64,000 bases of DNA, taken from positions 2,701,501-2,765,500 of the forward strand of contig NZ_CP132542.1 of NCBI RefSeq assembly GCF_030845175.1, written 5' to 3'. Below the pieces are notes generated by a model. It made no database searches. It saw only the letters and a list, made by a program, of their open reading frames with translations, and was not told where the DNA came from. Of the stretch, positions 16,485-24,278 are shown piece by piece. The DNA is from Coralliovum pocilloporae (GTDB lineage Bacteria > Pseudomonadota > Alphaproteobacteria > Rhizobiales > Cohaesibacteraceae). Position numbers and translations under genes: made by a program. Position 1 is the first letter of the stretch. Every line of letters begins with the position of its first letter.

Positions 16485-18174
16485 CAGAGTCCTCCAGGCT
16501 CTCCAGTTGAGCTGCCAGATGGTCTCTGAACTCGTCTATGGCGCGCTTGTCATAGCTGCTGAGTACAGTATTAAACTGCGAGAGAAGATCGCTTATATAT
16601 TCCCGTTTCTCGCCAAGAGAATTCTCATAAACCGCAGCAAGCCGGGACAGAATGGCTTCATTGGCGGCCTCTTCGCGTGGATGGATCTTGATTTTCTCAA
16701 GCTCTTTGAAACGCTCTTCAATCTGTGCCTGTGTTAAGGCACCGGGATTGCCCTCAATGATGAGTTTCTTGTGGTTTCCCGTTGTTAGGCTCTTGGCAAT
16801 GACTTCCAAAACGCCGGAATTATCATAGGTGAAACGAACCTCGATACTTTCCCGCTCTTTGCGATTGAGAGGCACTCTGATGCTGAAAGAACCGATCTGA
16901 ATATTGTCTTTCACATAAGGAGCTTCGCCCTGGAAGATATTCAGCTGAATTTCTGTTTGCCCGGGCTTCAAAACCGACCCTTCTGTCGTTCGGCTTGCTG
17001 GTATGACCGTGTTACGCTCAATCAGCGGAGAAAACAGGCCGTCTTCCCATTTGTCATGCCCCGGAAGCTGCTTGGATACCTCATAGCCGAGCGTAAAGGG
17101 GCAGACATCTGTCATGACCATCTCGTCGAGAGCTTTGTCTCGCGCAACCAGACCGGCCTGGACAGCCGCGCCCAGTGCGACAACGCGGTCTGGGTCGAGA
17201 TCATGCTCGGGAAAGCGCTTGAAAAGCCGGGTGATAAGCGTCCGAACAATGCCCATGCGGGTGGCGCCGCCAACCAGAACGATACGATCCACCTCATCCG
17301 CCCGCAAGCCAGCGTCAGAAATCGCTCGTTGGATCGGGATACGCATCCTCGCGACAAGGTCGCTAACCATCTCTTCAAAACTGGTTCGGCTCAGGGATAA
17401 CGCATGTTCTGCGCCCTTATAGGCATAGGAGAACTCAACGGCAGACTGTTCAGTCAAAGCATGTTTGGCGCGATCAGCTAATGCTCTCAGGCGGGCCAGG
17501 TCATCGGCAGAGACTTTTTTGGCCTTGAGCTTCAATTTATCAAGGAAATGATTGAGGATTCGATCCGTGAAATCCTCTCCACCAAGAAAAGCATCGCCGG
17601 CAGAAGCTCTGACTTCCATGACCCCGGAAAACATTTCCAGGATTGAAACATCGAAAGTACCACCTCCCAGATCAACCACGAGGAAGGTATTCTCACCATC
17701 CTTGTCTTGCAGGCCATAGGCAAGGGCGGCTGCTGTGGGTTCATTGACCAGGCGTCGGACCTTCAGTCCGGCAATCTCAGCCGCTGCGATCGTGGCTTTT
17801 CTCTGGATGTCATTGAAATAAGCCGGCACGGATATTACAGCCTCCGTGACGGTCTCGCCAAGATGAACTTCCGCATCAGCCTTGAGAGATTTGAGGATCA
17901 GAGCGGACAGCTCTTCGGGACGGAAGTTCTGCTCTCCCAGCCGCGTCTGCTGGTTGGTGCCCATGTAACGTTTGAATTTCGACGTTGCGTCTTTCGGGTG
18001 GGTCACCAGATGATTTTTCGCTGAAGCCCCTGTTACAACTTCAGCTTTGTCTTTCAGATAAACTGCGGACGGCGTTAAATCCTGGCCGAGTGAATTCGGG
18101 ATAAGCTTGGGACCTTCGTCAGTGAAATAAGCCGCCAGCGAATTTGTCGTCCCCAGATCTATACCAATTATCAT
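16471..18174 (-). CDS. hscC: HscC-type Hsp70 chaperone
   Basis: About 567 residues, shorter than DnaK (about 640) because the C-terminal lid is reduced. The ATPase motifs are present: IGIDLGTTNS at the start, VVDLGGGTFDVSILE, and VLVGGATRMGIV, with NEPTAAALAYG between them. The overall pattern (KRYMGTNQ, SAGDAFLGGEDFTDRIL, LTDVCPFTLGYEV-type segment, LKIHPREEAANE) is that of E. coli HscC rather than DnaK. I start at the ATG giving MIIGIDLG. An ATG ten codons upstream is possible. It is the first gene of the operon with its own J protein. Confidence 0.88.
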   Translation of the reverse strand: MIIGIDLGTTNSLAAYFTDEGPKLIPNSLGQDLTPSAVYLKDKAEVVTGASAKNHLVTHPKDATSKFKRYMGTNQQTRLGEQNFRPEELSALILKSLKADAEVHLGETVTEAVISVPAYFNDIQRKATIAAAEIAGLKVRRLVNEPTAAALAYGLQDKDGENTFLVVDLGGGTFDVSILEMFSGVMEVRASAGDAFLGGEDFTDRILNHFLDKLKLKAKKVSADDLARLRALADRAKHALTEQSAVEFSYAYKGAEHALSLSRTSFEEMVSDLVARMRIPIQRAISDAGLRADEVDRIVLVGGATRMGIVRTLITRLFKRFPEHDLDPDRVVALGAAVQAGLVARDKALDEMVMTDVCPFTLGYEVSKQLPGHDKWEDGLFSPLIERNTVIPASRTTEGSVLKPGQTEIQLNIFQGEAPYVKDNIQIGSFSIRVPLNRKERESIEVRFTYDNSGVLEVIAKSLTTGNHKKLIIEGNPGALTQAQIEERFKELEKIKIHPREEAANEAILSRLAAVYENSLGEKREYISDLLSQFNTVLSSYDKRAIDEFRDHLAAQLESLEDSDVFS

Positions 18175-18270
18175 CGTCTCGCCGTTCCCCGTCACCACAT
18201 TCATAGAGTTGTGAGACGTTTAATCGCCCGGATCGGGTATTGCAAACCTGAATTGCAAAGACAGCGTCAG

Positions 18271-18442
18271 GCAATTACGGTGAGCAATTACCGTGACAGG
18301 GCCAGACTTCGATTCCGGCGCTATACGGCAGCCATGGTTGGTGCATTACAACCGGCCAGAAAGGCGTTCTACCTGTGGAAGGTGGAAACCAAACCCGATT
18401 GTGGAGGATGGGGGATCATTAGGTAAACGGTCACTGTAATTC
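18271..18442 (+). repeat. Decayed remnant of a RAYT element
   Basis: It starts CAATTACGGTGAGCAATTACCGTGACAG and ends GATTGTGGAGGATGGG..ATCATTAGGTAAACGGTCACTGTAATTC. The second half reproduces the last codons and right end of the intact transposase element at 21415-22168, with a few changes, so most of an element has been lost here. It occupies the gap between the divergent hscC and the first array gene. Confidence 0.65.
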
Positions 18443-18508
18443 AGATCGAAATTTTTTCGCGTCGTTTGATGGAAAAGCTAGCGATATCGGCAGTTTTTAG
18501 GAAGTAGA

Positions 18509-19042
18509 ATGAAAAAAATCAGCGCCCTTAATATTTTGAAGAATAGAGATATATCTCCTCTATACTTGGGTATGTATTACAAAGAGATGCTGGATTTATG
18601 GGGAGAGCCATTTGATATTTTCCCTGTATCAGATTGTGACTCTACACCTTCTAAGATTTTTTATCCTGGAGTTAACCTGTACTTTGATTGGAATGATACG
18701 GGGAAGCTAGACAATGTGGGTTTGGAAAGTTTAGATATTTACAGTTATAGACCAGAAAAGAAGTTTGTAAGATTTTGCGGGTTTAAGAGGAGTTGGTTTA
18801 GGGATCGTAATGGTAGTAGGAAGTTTTTCAAATTTTTAGAACAGCATAATATTGAACACAAGCATTATATTAGTGATTTTAATGATTTAGTGACGGTGGT
18901 GAATGAAAAGACACTATGTCATCATTGCGGATGTGATTCGAGTTCCAATATAAATGACATACTGATGGATTCTCAGTTGAAATTTATTTATCTAAATGAC
19001 GAGCTAACGAATACATTTACATGGACGAGAGCTTTTTTGTAA
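18509..19042 (+). CDS. Array gene 1: small AT-rich protein, possible immunity protein
   Basis: A 177-residue protein that is strongly AT-rich compared with the chaperone operon next to it, which suggests recent acquisition. It begins MKKISALNILKNRDISPLYLG and contains 'G.PFDIFPVS ... FYPGVNLYFDWNDTGKLDNVGLES', a layout I associate with small orphan immunity proteins of polymorphic-toxin loci. A CHHCGC segment near the C-terminus could bind zinc. No signal peptide. Its start lies 66 bases after a RAYT-type end and its stop about 40 bases before the next repeat. Function not proven. Confidence 0.6.
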   Translation: MKKISALNILKNRDISPLYLGMYYKEMLDLWGEPFDIFPVSDCDSTPSKIFYPGVNLYFDWNDTGKLDNVGLESLDIYSYRPEKKFVRFCGFKRSWFRDRNGSRKFFKFLEQHNIEHKHYISDFNDLVTVVNEKTLCHHCGCDSSSNINDILMDSQLKFIYLNDELTNTFTWTRAFL

Positions 19043-19082
19043 AAAGGCAAAATAAACTGTACATACAAGGTGTCAATTACGC

Positions 19083-19223
19083 AATTACGGTGCCCGTTTA
19101 ATAATTACATCTCACATTTCAAACGGTGTATTTTACTGGCTAATGTGGATGTCTCGCAGAGACGCGCTATCTGGCAGGATGACGTGGGATGAGAGGCAGA
19201 ATTACGTAAACTGTCATCGTAAT
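19083..19223 (+). repeat. RAYT-type ~140-bp repeat, array copy A
   Basis: It has left end AATTACGGTGCCCGTTTA, core CATCTCACATTTCAAACGG ... GTCTCGCAGAGACGCGCTATCTGGCAGGATGA and right end AATTACGTAAACTGTCATCGTAAT. The two ends are imperfect inverted repeats and match the ends of the intact transposase element. It is followed at once by a second, partial, diverged copy (about 19224-19280). Confidence 0.85.
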
Positions 19224-19247
19224 GCAAATGGTGCACTTTGATAGCTG

Positions 19248-19799
19248 TTGTGTCTTGATCGCAGCGACAGACTATTTGGTCATCCCCAGTTTACCGGACA
19301 AGCTGCTGGAGAACCTCACTTCGATGTTGATGTCTTCAATGGTGAAGGTGTTAAGGTCGGAAGTATTCCGGGTGTCTCCGGGCGCTATGTGTTCAACGAG
19401 GAGGAGCGGGAGATGCTATTTGATCATCCAGAGTTAGAGGCGCGGCTTCAGCAAGTCCTTGGGTGTGACACACTTAATGATTTATCCGTTTTGAATATGA
19501 AGTTGCATTATAGATCAGCCACGTTAGAACTGAAAATGGCTTTTGTGGAAGGGAGTATTCCTCCGAACTTCCAGAATAAATCAAAGAATTGTCTGATCTT
19601 TTTTGTGCACATGCCTGATTTCAAATTGCAAGTGACTTACTTGCCCGATGGCGATCCGGCGGATCAGATTGAAAATCTAAGCTCAAAAAATTGTACTTTT
19701 AGATTGGGAAAGCATCGATATCGGCTTGATGCCGAGAAGGTGCACTTTGACACTTTCCAAAGTGTGAACGAGATGGACTTAGTTGATCAAGAATGGTGA
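19248..19799 (+). CDS. Array gene 2: small soluble protein, Imm50-like C-terminal part, 5' end inside a repeat
   Basis: A 183-codon frame from a TTG. The first dozen or so codons (CLDRSDRLFGHP) are read from sequence matching the RAYT-repeat core (TTGATCGCAGCGACA.ACTATTTGG), so the natural start is probably lost or lies further inside. The rest, from about residue 65 (TLNDLSVLNMKLHYRSATLELKM...), is beta-rich and resembles Imm50-type immunity proteins. I rate this match as tentative. It has no signal peptide and no clear ribosome-binding site at the TTG. Confidence 0.5.
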   Translation: MCLDRSDRLFGHPQFTGQAAGEPHFDVDVFNGEGVKVGSIPGVSGRYVFNEEEREMLFDHPELEARLQQVLGCDTLNDLSVLNMKLHYRSATLELKMAFVEGSIPPNFQNKSKNCLIFFVHMPDFKLQVTYLPDGDPADQIENLSSKNCTFRLGKHRYRLDAEKVHFDTFQSVNEMDLVDQEW

Positions 19800-19819
19800 G
19801 TGAAAATTACGGAATTACG

Positions 19820-19961
19820 AACTACGGTGCCCGTTTACTAACTACATCTCACATTTTAAACGGTGCATTTTATTGGCTGTCGTGGCTGTCTCGCAGCGAC
19901 GCACTATCTGGCAGGATGATACGGTATTAGAGCTAGAGTTACGTAAACTGTCATCGTAGTT
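19820..19961 (+). repeat. RAYT-type ~140-bp repeat, array copy B
   Basis: Ends CTACGGTGCCCGTTTACTAA and GTTACGTAAACTGTCATCGTAGTT enclose the core CATCTCACATTTTAAACGGTGCATTTTA ... CTCGCAGCGACGCACTATCTGGCAGGATGA. The next gene's ribosome-binding site starts three bases after its right end, so the repeat directly abuts the gene's leader. Confidence 0.85.
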
Positions 19962-19974
19962 CCGGGAGGTAACG

Positions 19975-20346
19975 TTGTCGGCTGATCTAGAGGAATGCCT
20001 TGACTGTGGCGGGCGCGGTGAGTTGAAAACCGAAGGTTCGCTCTATGGGATTTATTGTGAAGCCTGCGATAAGTGGATTGTCGTGACTACGAACATTGAG
20101 CCAATTGAGGCAGACACTGAGCTTTATTCGGTCATTCTGGATTGCGGGGACTTTGAAAACAAAGAACATGTCAGGATTGTATCGCATGCTTCCGGCATGA
20201 ATTTTTTACAGGCTAGAAAAGCGCTTCAAACGCGAGGCTCAGAACTCTTCTCAGGGTCGGCGACTACGGTTCTTGATTTTTTGCGACGATCGAAAGTTGT
20301 AGGCGTTGAGTGCCATACCGTCCCGCTGTTTCCTTACTCAGTATGA
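19975..20346 (+). CDS. Array gene 3: small protein with N-terminal zinc-ribbon-like cysteines
   Basis: A 123-residue protein starting at a TTG with a strong upstream GGGAGG at 4-5 bases. Four cysteines in C-x2-C and C-x2-C spacing (ECLDCGG ... YCEACDKW) suggest a zinc ribbon. The second half, about residues 45-115 (YSVILDCGDFENKEHVRIV ... ARKALQTRGSELFSGS), looks like a small alpha/beta domain reminiscent of the ribosomal L7/L12 C-terminal fold. Function unknown. No signal peptide. Confidence 0.6.
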   Translation: MSADLEECLDCGGRGELKTEGSLYGIYCEACDKWIVVTTNIEPIEADTELYSVILDCGDFENKEHVRIVSHASGMNFLQARKALQTRGSELFSGSATTVLDFLRRSKVVGVECHTVPLFPYSV

Positions 20347-20486
20347 CCTAAATCTATTGTCTCTTCTATTTAGCTGCCTGGTTAAGGCGTTGATTAAATT
20401 TGCTTTTGGCTGTGTTTGACTGTGTGCGATTGGATGCCTTCTAAATGCTATCTCTTTGATTATGTGGAATAATTTAAATTACGGTA

Positions 20487-20627
20487 AATTACGGTGACAG
20501 TTTACTAATTACATCTCACATTTCAAATGGTGCATATTACTGGCTAATGTGGATGTCTCGCAGCGGCGCACTATCTGGCAGGATGACGCGGTATGAGAGC
20601 TAGAATTACGTAAACTGTCATCGTAAT
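20487..20627 (+). repeat. RAYT-type ~140-bp repeat, array copy C
   Basis: Ends AATTACGGTGACAGTTTACTAATT (identical to the left end of the intact element) and AATTACGTAAACTGTCATCGTAAT, with core CATCTCACATTTCAAATGGTGCAT ... CTCGCAGCGGCGCACTATCTGGCAGGATGACGCGGTATGAGAG. The roughly 140 bases before it (from 20347) and the 80 after it hold nothing else I can support. Confidence 0.88.
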
Positions 20628-20706
20628 CGAAAATCTGCTGAACAAACCTGGCAGCAAAATTGGAACGACCGTGTATCTGGGTGCTGGCTAGAGCGGAGCT
20701 GTATTG

Positions 20707-21000
20707 ATGAGCGATAACCTTCTTATGGAATTAATAAAAAAGGCTTTGCTCCATCTCGAAGACCGCGGAGACATTGTGTTGTGTGCAGGCGAGGCTGATG
20801 CTCCTGCCAAGCATATTTATGAAGTGGTAAGCGAACTGGTTCCGAGCGATCAGCTAACCACCTCAGAGCTCTCCGGCCTTAGATCATTGATCTTTCAGGC
20901 TGTAGCAGATGATCGTTTCTTTGATTGGGAAATGCCAACTCTGACAGGGCTAACATCTGATCAATTCAAAGAAATGGCGAATAAGCTTCCAAAAGGATAG
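20707..21000 (+). CDS. Array gene 4: small acidic helical protein of unknown function
   Basis: A 97-residue protein (MSDNLLMELIKKALLHLEDRGDIVLCAGEADAPAKHIYEVV...), acidic and predicted helical, with no signal peptide. The ATG follows a GGAG at a fair distance, and a TTG one codon earlier is also possible. It ends four bases before the next repeat. I do not recognise the family. Size and position match the other array genes. Confidence 0.55.
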   Translation: MSDNLLMELIKKALLHLEDRGDIVLCAGEADAPAKHIYEVVSELVPSDQLTTSELSGLRSLIFQAVADDRFFDWEMPTLTGLTSDQFKEMANKLPKG

Positions 21001-21003
21001 GGC

Positions 21004-21132
21004 GAATTACTGTAATAGTTTGCCAGTTACAAATTTAGCATTTTACTGGCTGTCGTGGCTGGATTGCAGCGACGTACTATCTGGCAGGATGACGCGGTAT
21101 GAGAGCTGGAATTACGTAAACTGTCACCGAAA
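21004..21132 (+). repeat. RAYT-type repeat, array copy D (shortened)
   Basis: Left end AATTACTGTAATAGTTTGCCAGTTAC is decayed. The core CATTTTACTGGCTGTCGTGGCTGGATTGCAGCGACGTACTATCTGGCAGGATGACGCGGTATGAGAG is kept apart from the missing CATCTCACATTTC portion. The right end is AATTACGTAAACTGTCACCGAAATT. Confidence 0.8.
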
Positions 21133-21215
21133 TTCCCCGAAATTCCGCGTAACTCCGTAATTCTGACCGGGGTGATCAAGGTCGCAGGTTCTGAGCGTGT
21201 GGTTTATGCCCGACT

Positions 21216-21316
21216 GGATGCCGGATCAGGTCCGGCATGACAAAGAGGATGCGGTCATTCCCTTGCCTCAATCCCACCCACCAGATTGTCATCCCGGCCT
21301 CGAGCCGGGATCCAGA
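21216..21316. repeat. Pair of palindromic intergenic repeats (CCGGCATGAC / CCGGGATCC type)
   Basis: Two short palindromes, GATGCCGGATCAGGTCCGGCATGAC and TGTCATCCCGGCCTCGAGCCGGGATCCAG, lie in tandem. The same type recurs at 26641-26750 and is common between genes in alphaproteobacteria. It is distinct from the RAYT-end repeats. Confidence 0.6.
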
Positions 21317-21414
21317 GCGGCTTTTCCTCACGATAGGGCGTTAAGCCTACAAACTCTGCATCCTAAAATAGTATTGGAATTACGGTGGAATTACGGTGAC
21401 AGTTTACTAATTAG

Positions 21415-22168
21415 GAATTACGGTGACAGTTTACTAATTATCATTTTGTTCTTACAGTCTCAGCATGGCCCGCCTTGCACGTATTGTTGTTCCTGGTCTT
21501 CCGCATCATGTGACCCAGCGGGGGAACCGGCGTGAGCAGGTGTTTTTTTCTGGTGATGATTATCAGGCCTATGCTGACCTTCTGTCTGATGCTCTGAGAG
21601 TGAGTGGATCAGAAATCTGGTCCTGGTGCCTGATGCCCAACCATGTCCACCTAATCGTGGTGCCGGGGGATGAGGATGGCCTGCGGACGACGGTGGCTCA
21701 CGTGCACAGGAAATATGCCGGGCGGATCAATGCACGTAACCGCTGGACCGGTCATCTCTGGCAGGGGCGGTTTGGTTCTGTTGTCATGGATGAGGATCAT
21801 CTCCTGACAGCCTTTGCCTATGTCGCTCTTAATCCGGTCAGAGCCCGACTGGTAGAACGTGCTGAAGACTGGCCGTGGAGCAGTGTCCATGCGATTTTAT
21901 CAGGGCGAGATGACGGGATCACCACATGTGAGCCTGTTCTGACCCGCATCCCTGATTTTAGGCGTTTCCTGTTGGATCATCAGGAGAGCGATGAGGTTTA
22001 TGCCGTGTTGCGTCGGGGAGAGACGGCCGGGCGACCTTTGGGAAGTGCGTCGTTTACCCAAGACCTAGAGCGCCGTCTTAACCGCCGCCTGGCTCCTCAG
22101 AAACGAGGACCGAAAACGAAGCAGATTGTGGAGGATGGGAATAATTAAGTAAACTGTCACCGTAATTC
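21415..22168 (+). mobile_element. RAYT (Y1 transposase) element, copy 1, 754 bp
   Basis: Bounded by GAATTACGGTGACAGTTTACTAATTA and its near inverted complement TAATTAAGTAAACTGTCACCGTAATTC, with one transposase gene filling the interior. An extra copy of the left end lies immediately before it (21391-21414). The copy at 39321-40074 has exactly the same length and its encoded protein is identical residue for residue, in opposite orientation. The shared ends show that the array repeats are related to this element. Confidence 0.88.
21465..22148 (+). CDS. REP-associated tyrosine transposase (Y1_Tnp), copy 1
   Basis: A 227-residue HUH-type single-strand transposase. Seen are the opening MARLARIVVPGLPHHVTQRGNR, the HUH-type metal-binding MPNHVHLIVVP, and the tyrosine-bearing helix region FAYVALNPVRARLV with WPWSSVHA after it, as in the TnpA-REP/IS200-like group. 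These enzymes cut and join at REP-type sequences. The matching ends of the surrounding repeats make this the likely enzyme acting on them. The stop codon TAA lies inside the right-hand end sequence. Confidence 0.92.
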   Translation: MARLARIVVPGLPHHVTQRGNRREQVFFSGDDYQAYADLLSDALRVSGSEIWSWCLMPNHVHLIVVPGDEDGLRTTVAHVHRKYAGRINARNRWTGHLWQGRFGSVVMDEDHLLTAFAYVALNPVRARLVERAEDWPWSSVHAILSGRDDGITTCEPVLTRIPDFRRFLLDHQESDEVYAVLRRGETAGRPLGSASFTQDLERRLNRRLAPQKRGPKTKQIVEDGNN

Positions 22169-22211
22169 TGGTAATTCTCACTATCTTTGAGGGTTCTAGC
22201 GGAGTTAATCC

Positions 22212-22766
22212 ATGACCAGATTGATTGATGATGTTGTGGTTGGTTTGCAATGTAATTTGTCGCAGATCGCAGGATACTCAGACAAAGAGATCGAAAAAAT
22301 TGAAAGTTTTTACTCTATCAAGGTAGGGGGTGACTTTCGTCTTTTTTTGCAAGAGTTTGGACGCTCATCAGGTGACGTTCTACTTCCTGACCTGATTTTT
22401 TATCAAGGCTACTATGCCGCCAAGACACCCGCTATGATAAGCGGGCACCTTGCTCAACAATTTGAGTTTAGAGAAGATTTAATCCGGAATAACCGCCCGT
22501 TCAGATCCGGAAGTCCGTTCCTGATCTCCATCGAAAGCGAAACTCAGTTTTTCTTTCTCAGGACTCGTGCGGACGAACCGATAAGAGTTACAACTGTTGA
22601 AGACGACTATGGCCAATTAAGCGATAATCCCGAAATCGTGTATCATTTTGACGAAAACACCGGCATGGTGAGCAATACCAAGCGGACCTTCCGCGAGTAT
22701 CTGAAGTCTCAAGTGCGACTGTCAGAAACGGAGCGTGTTGGTACGGGTGAAATGATAAAGATTTGA
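22212..22766 (+). CDS. Array gene 5: SMI1/KNR4-like immunity protein
   Basis: A 184-residue soluble protein. The opening pattern 'SDKEIEKIESFYSIKVGGDFRLFLQEFGRSSG' is that of the SMI1/KNR4 superfamily, whose bacterial members usually neutralise polymorphic or contact-dependent toxins. No toxin gene is next to it, so it looks like an orphan immunity gene. The ATG follows GGAG at a good distance and lies 44 bases after the right end of the transposase element, like the other array genes. Confidence 0.72.
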   Translation: MTRLIDDVVVGLQCNLSQIAGYSDKEIEKIESFYSIKVGGDFRLFLQEFGRSSGDVLLPDLIFYQGYYAAKTPAMISGHLAQQFEFREDLIRNNRPFRSGSPFLISIESETQFFFLRTRADEPIRVTTVEDDYGQLSDNPEIVYHFDENTGMVSNTKRTFREYLKSQVRLSETERVGTGEMIKI

Positions 22767-22919
22767 CGGATCATATTTTCTGATTACTCGGCTTGTTCTA
22801 ATTCCTGATACTTCGGCATAGCAACAGCACAATACCAGTTTCCAGCTTCAACTTTTCGCGTTGCGTCCTCCAAAATGTGATGCTCGTGTGACTAGCTGTT
22901 TCCGCAGAGGTTGTTATCA

Positions 22920-23306
22920 ATGAATGCCCGTCTTACGAAGGCCCGCCTATTCTGTGGCCTTCTCCTCCCTCTCTTCCTTGCTTCTTGCGTTTCCGTACAG
23001 GAAGAATACGGCCCGCTGTTTGCAGAGTTCACGGGTAAGCCCGTCTCGGCGGTCTCCGCTCGCTTGGGCGCACCTTCTTTCCGCCGCAAGGAAGAGGGTA
23101 CAGTGGCCTGGCAAGTGCGTGAGCCCTATACAAGACGGGAGCCGATCCAGTCCTATATCAACGGCAAATGGGTAACGACGGGCTATCGCTCGATTGCGAG
23201 CCAGCTGACTTGTACCTACGAAGCCAAGGTTAAGCGGGGCGTGATCGTGGATGGCGAACTCTACGGCAGCCCCAGTGCCTGCCGCAGCCTGAGCGCCCGC
23301 CTGTGA
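22920..23306 (+). CDS. Small lipoprotein
   Basis: 128 residues starting MNARLTKARLFCGLLLPLFLASC, a lipoprotein signal with lipobox LASC. The mature part contains 'EYGPLFAEFTGKPVSAVSARLGAPSFRRKEEGTVAWQV', similar in layout to small SmpA/BamE-like outer-membrane lipoproteins, and two further cysteines (LTCTYEAK, SPSACRS). Family not certain. A diverged 105-base piece of a relative of this gene lies at 40082-40186. It overlaps the next gene by one base (TGATG). Confidence 0.7.
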   Translation: MNARLTKARLFCGLLLPLFLASCVSVQEEYGPLFAEFTGKPVSAVSARLGAPSFRRKEEGTVAWQVREPYTRREPIQSYINGKWVTTGYRSIASQLTCTYEAKVKRGVIVDGELYGSPSACRSLSARL

Positions 23307-23557
23307 TGAGAGGGCTTCTCAAGCCCCTGATGTTTAGCCTGATCCTGGGCCTGATCTTGAGTCTGACCATGCTCCTTGGGGCGGGGGCTGTTGTTGTGGC
23401 AGAGCAAAGCATACCTGAGGCCCGTTATCTGACCGAGACCCGTCGTTTGCCTTTGTTCGCTCTGCCGGGGGGTGGATCTCTCGCAGATGACCCGCGCTGT
23501 TGCCGCCCTCCGGGCCTCTCGGGAGGAGATCGCCAGCCTGACCGATCAGCACTATGA
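23306..23557 (+). pseudogene. N-terminal part of a frameshifted membrane-anchored protein
   Basis: The frame encodes a membrane anchor (MRGLLKPLMFSLILGLILSLTMLLGAGAVVV) and then AEQSIPEARYLTETRRLPLFALPG. It loses sense at a run of six G (23467-23472), after which the continuing reading frame is the one at 23472-24263. Removing one G would join the two into a single protein of about 319 residues. This could be a true mutation, a slippage site or a sequencing error. Confidence 0.55.
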
Positions 23558-24263
23558 CCTGGCTCGGGGCAATCGGGTGCGCACGATTTTGTATCCGACT
23601 GAGGTGCTGGACCAGATGATCGCTCTGGAACGCCGGAGACGCGCCTTGTTCGGAGCATCAGATCAGGCAATGCTTCAGGCTTATCAAACCCAGCTTGAGA
23701 CCACGATCAAGGCTTATCTGTCCTATCTCGCTCTCCTGCGCCCAGCCCTTGTCCTGACCAAAGGGGAACAGAATGTCTCCGGGCTGGAGTTCCATCTGGG
23801 GCGCAGCCGTTTTGATCATTTCCTGGCAGCGCTGGATCACTATGCGCGAGCTGGAGAGCAGGCGCTTGAGACAGCCAAGGCCCGCTGGGCCTGCGTTGAG
23901 GGAACCGCTATCGATTGCCCGGAACCACACTGGCCGCTTCTGCCCAGACCTTCCAAGAGCAATCTTGATGCTTCAGTTCTTCAGGGCGATGCCGCCCATA
24001 TTGTCTCTTCTATCCGTAAGGGCAGTCTTGAAGGCGGCAAACCGGATTATCCCCAATGGGTTTTGACCACCAGCCATCAGTGCCAGCCACATCAGCCGCA
24101 GATGGCTTATTTCCTGTGGCAGTTCCCTATGCCTCTGTTTTTCGATAAGACGGGCTATGGTGAGAGAAACAAAACCTCCCCCATTAACCACGCCTCCGCT
24201 CAATCACGTGCCGGTGAAGTTTTTTCACGCCTTATCCTTGACACCTGCGCCCCGCCTTCTTAA
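23472..24263 (+). CDS. C-terminal part of the frameshifted protein, unknown function
   Basis: A 263-residue frame with a helical, coiled-coil-like first half (MTRAVAALRASREEIASLTDQHYDLARGNRVRTI...) and a C-terminal half with three cysteines. It opens at a GTG lying on the six-G run and has no ribosome-binding site of its own, so it is more likely the second part of the gene that starts at 23306. The family is not recognised. The upstream lipoprotein gene is in the same direction and may be co-transcribed. Confidence 0.55.
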   Translation: MDLSQMTRAVAALRASREEIASLTDQHYDLARGNRVRTILYPTEVLDQMIALERRRRALFGASDQAMLQAYQTQLETTIKAYLSYLALLRPALVLTKGEQNVSGLEFHLGRSRFDHFLAALDHYARAGEQALETAKARWACVEGTAIDCPEPHWPLLPRPSKSNLDASVLQGDAAHIVSSIRKGSLEGGKPDYPQWVLTTSHQCQPHQPQMAYFLWQFPMPLFFDKTGYGERNKTSPINHASAQSRAGEVFSRLILDTCAPPS

Positions 24264-24278
24264 ATCATGCGACGCCTG

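Noticed and set aside
19083..21132. CRISPR array
   Set aside because: The repeats are about 140 bp, differ from each other, and are separated by whole genes of different length, not by short uniform spacers.
18509..22766. Integron with attC sites
   Set aside because: The repeat-gene-repeat layout looks like an integron cassette array, but no integrase gene is present. The repeats also carry the ends of the Y1-transposase element rather than RYYYAAC/GTTRRRY core sites.
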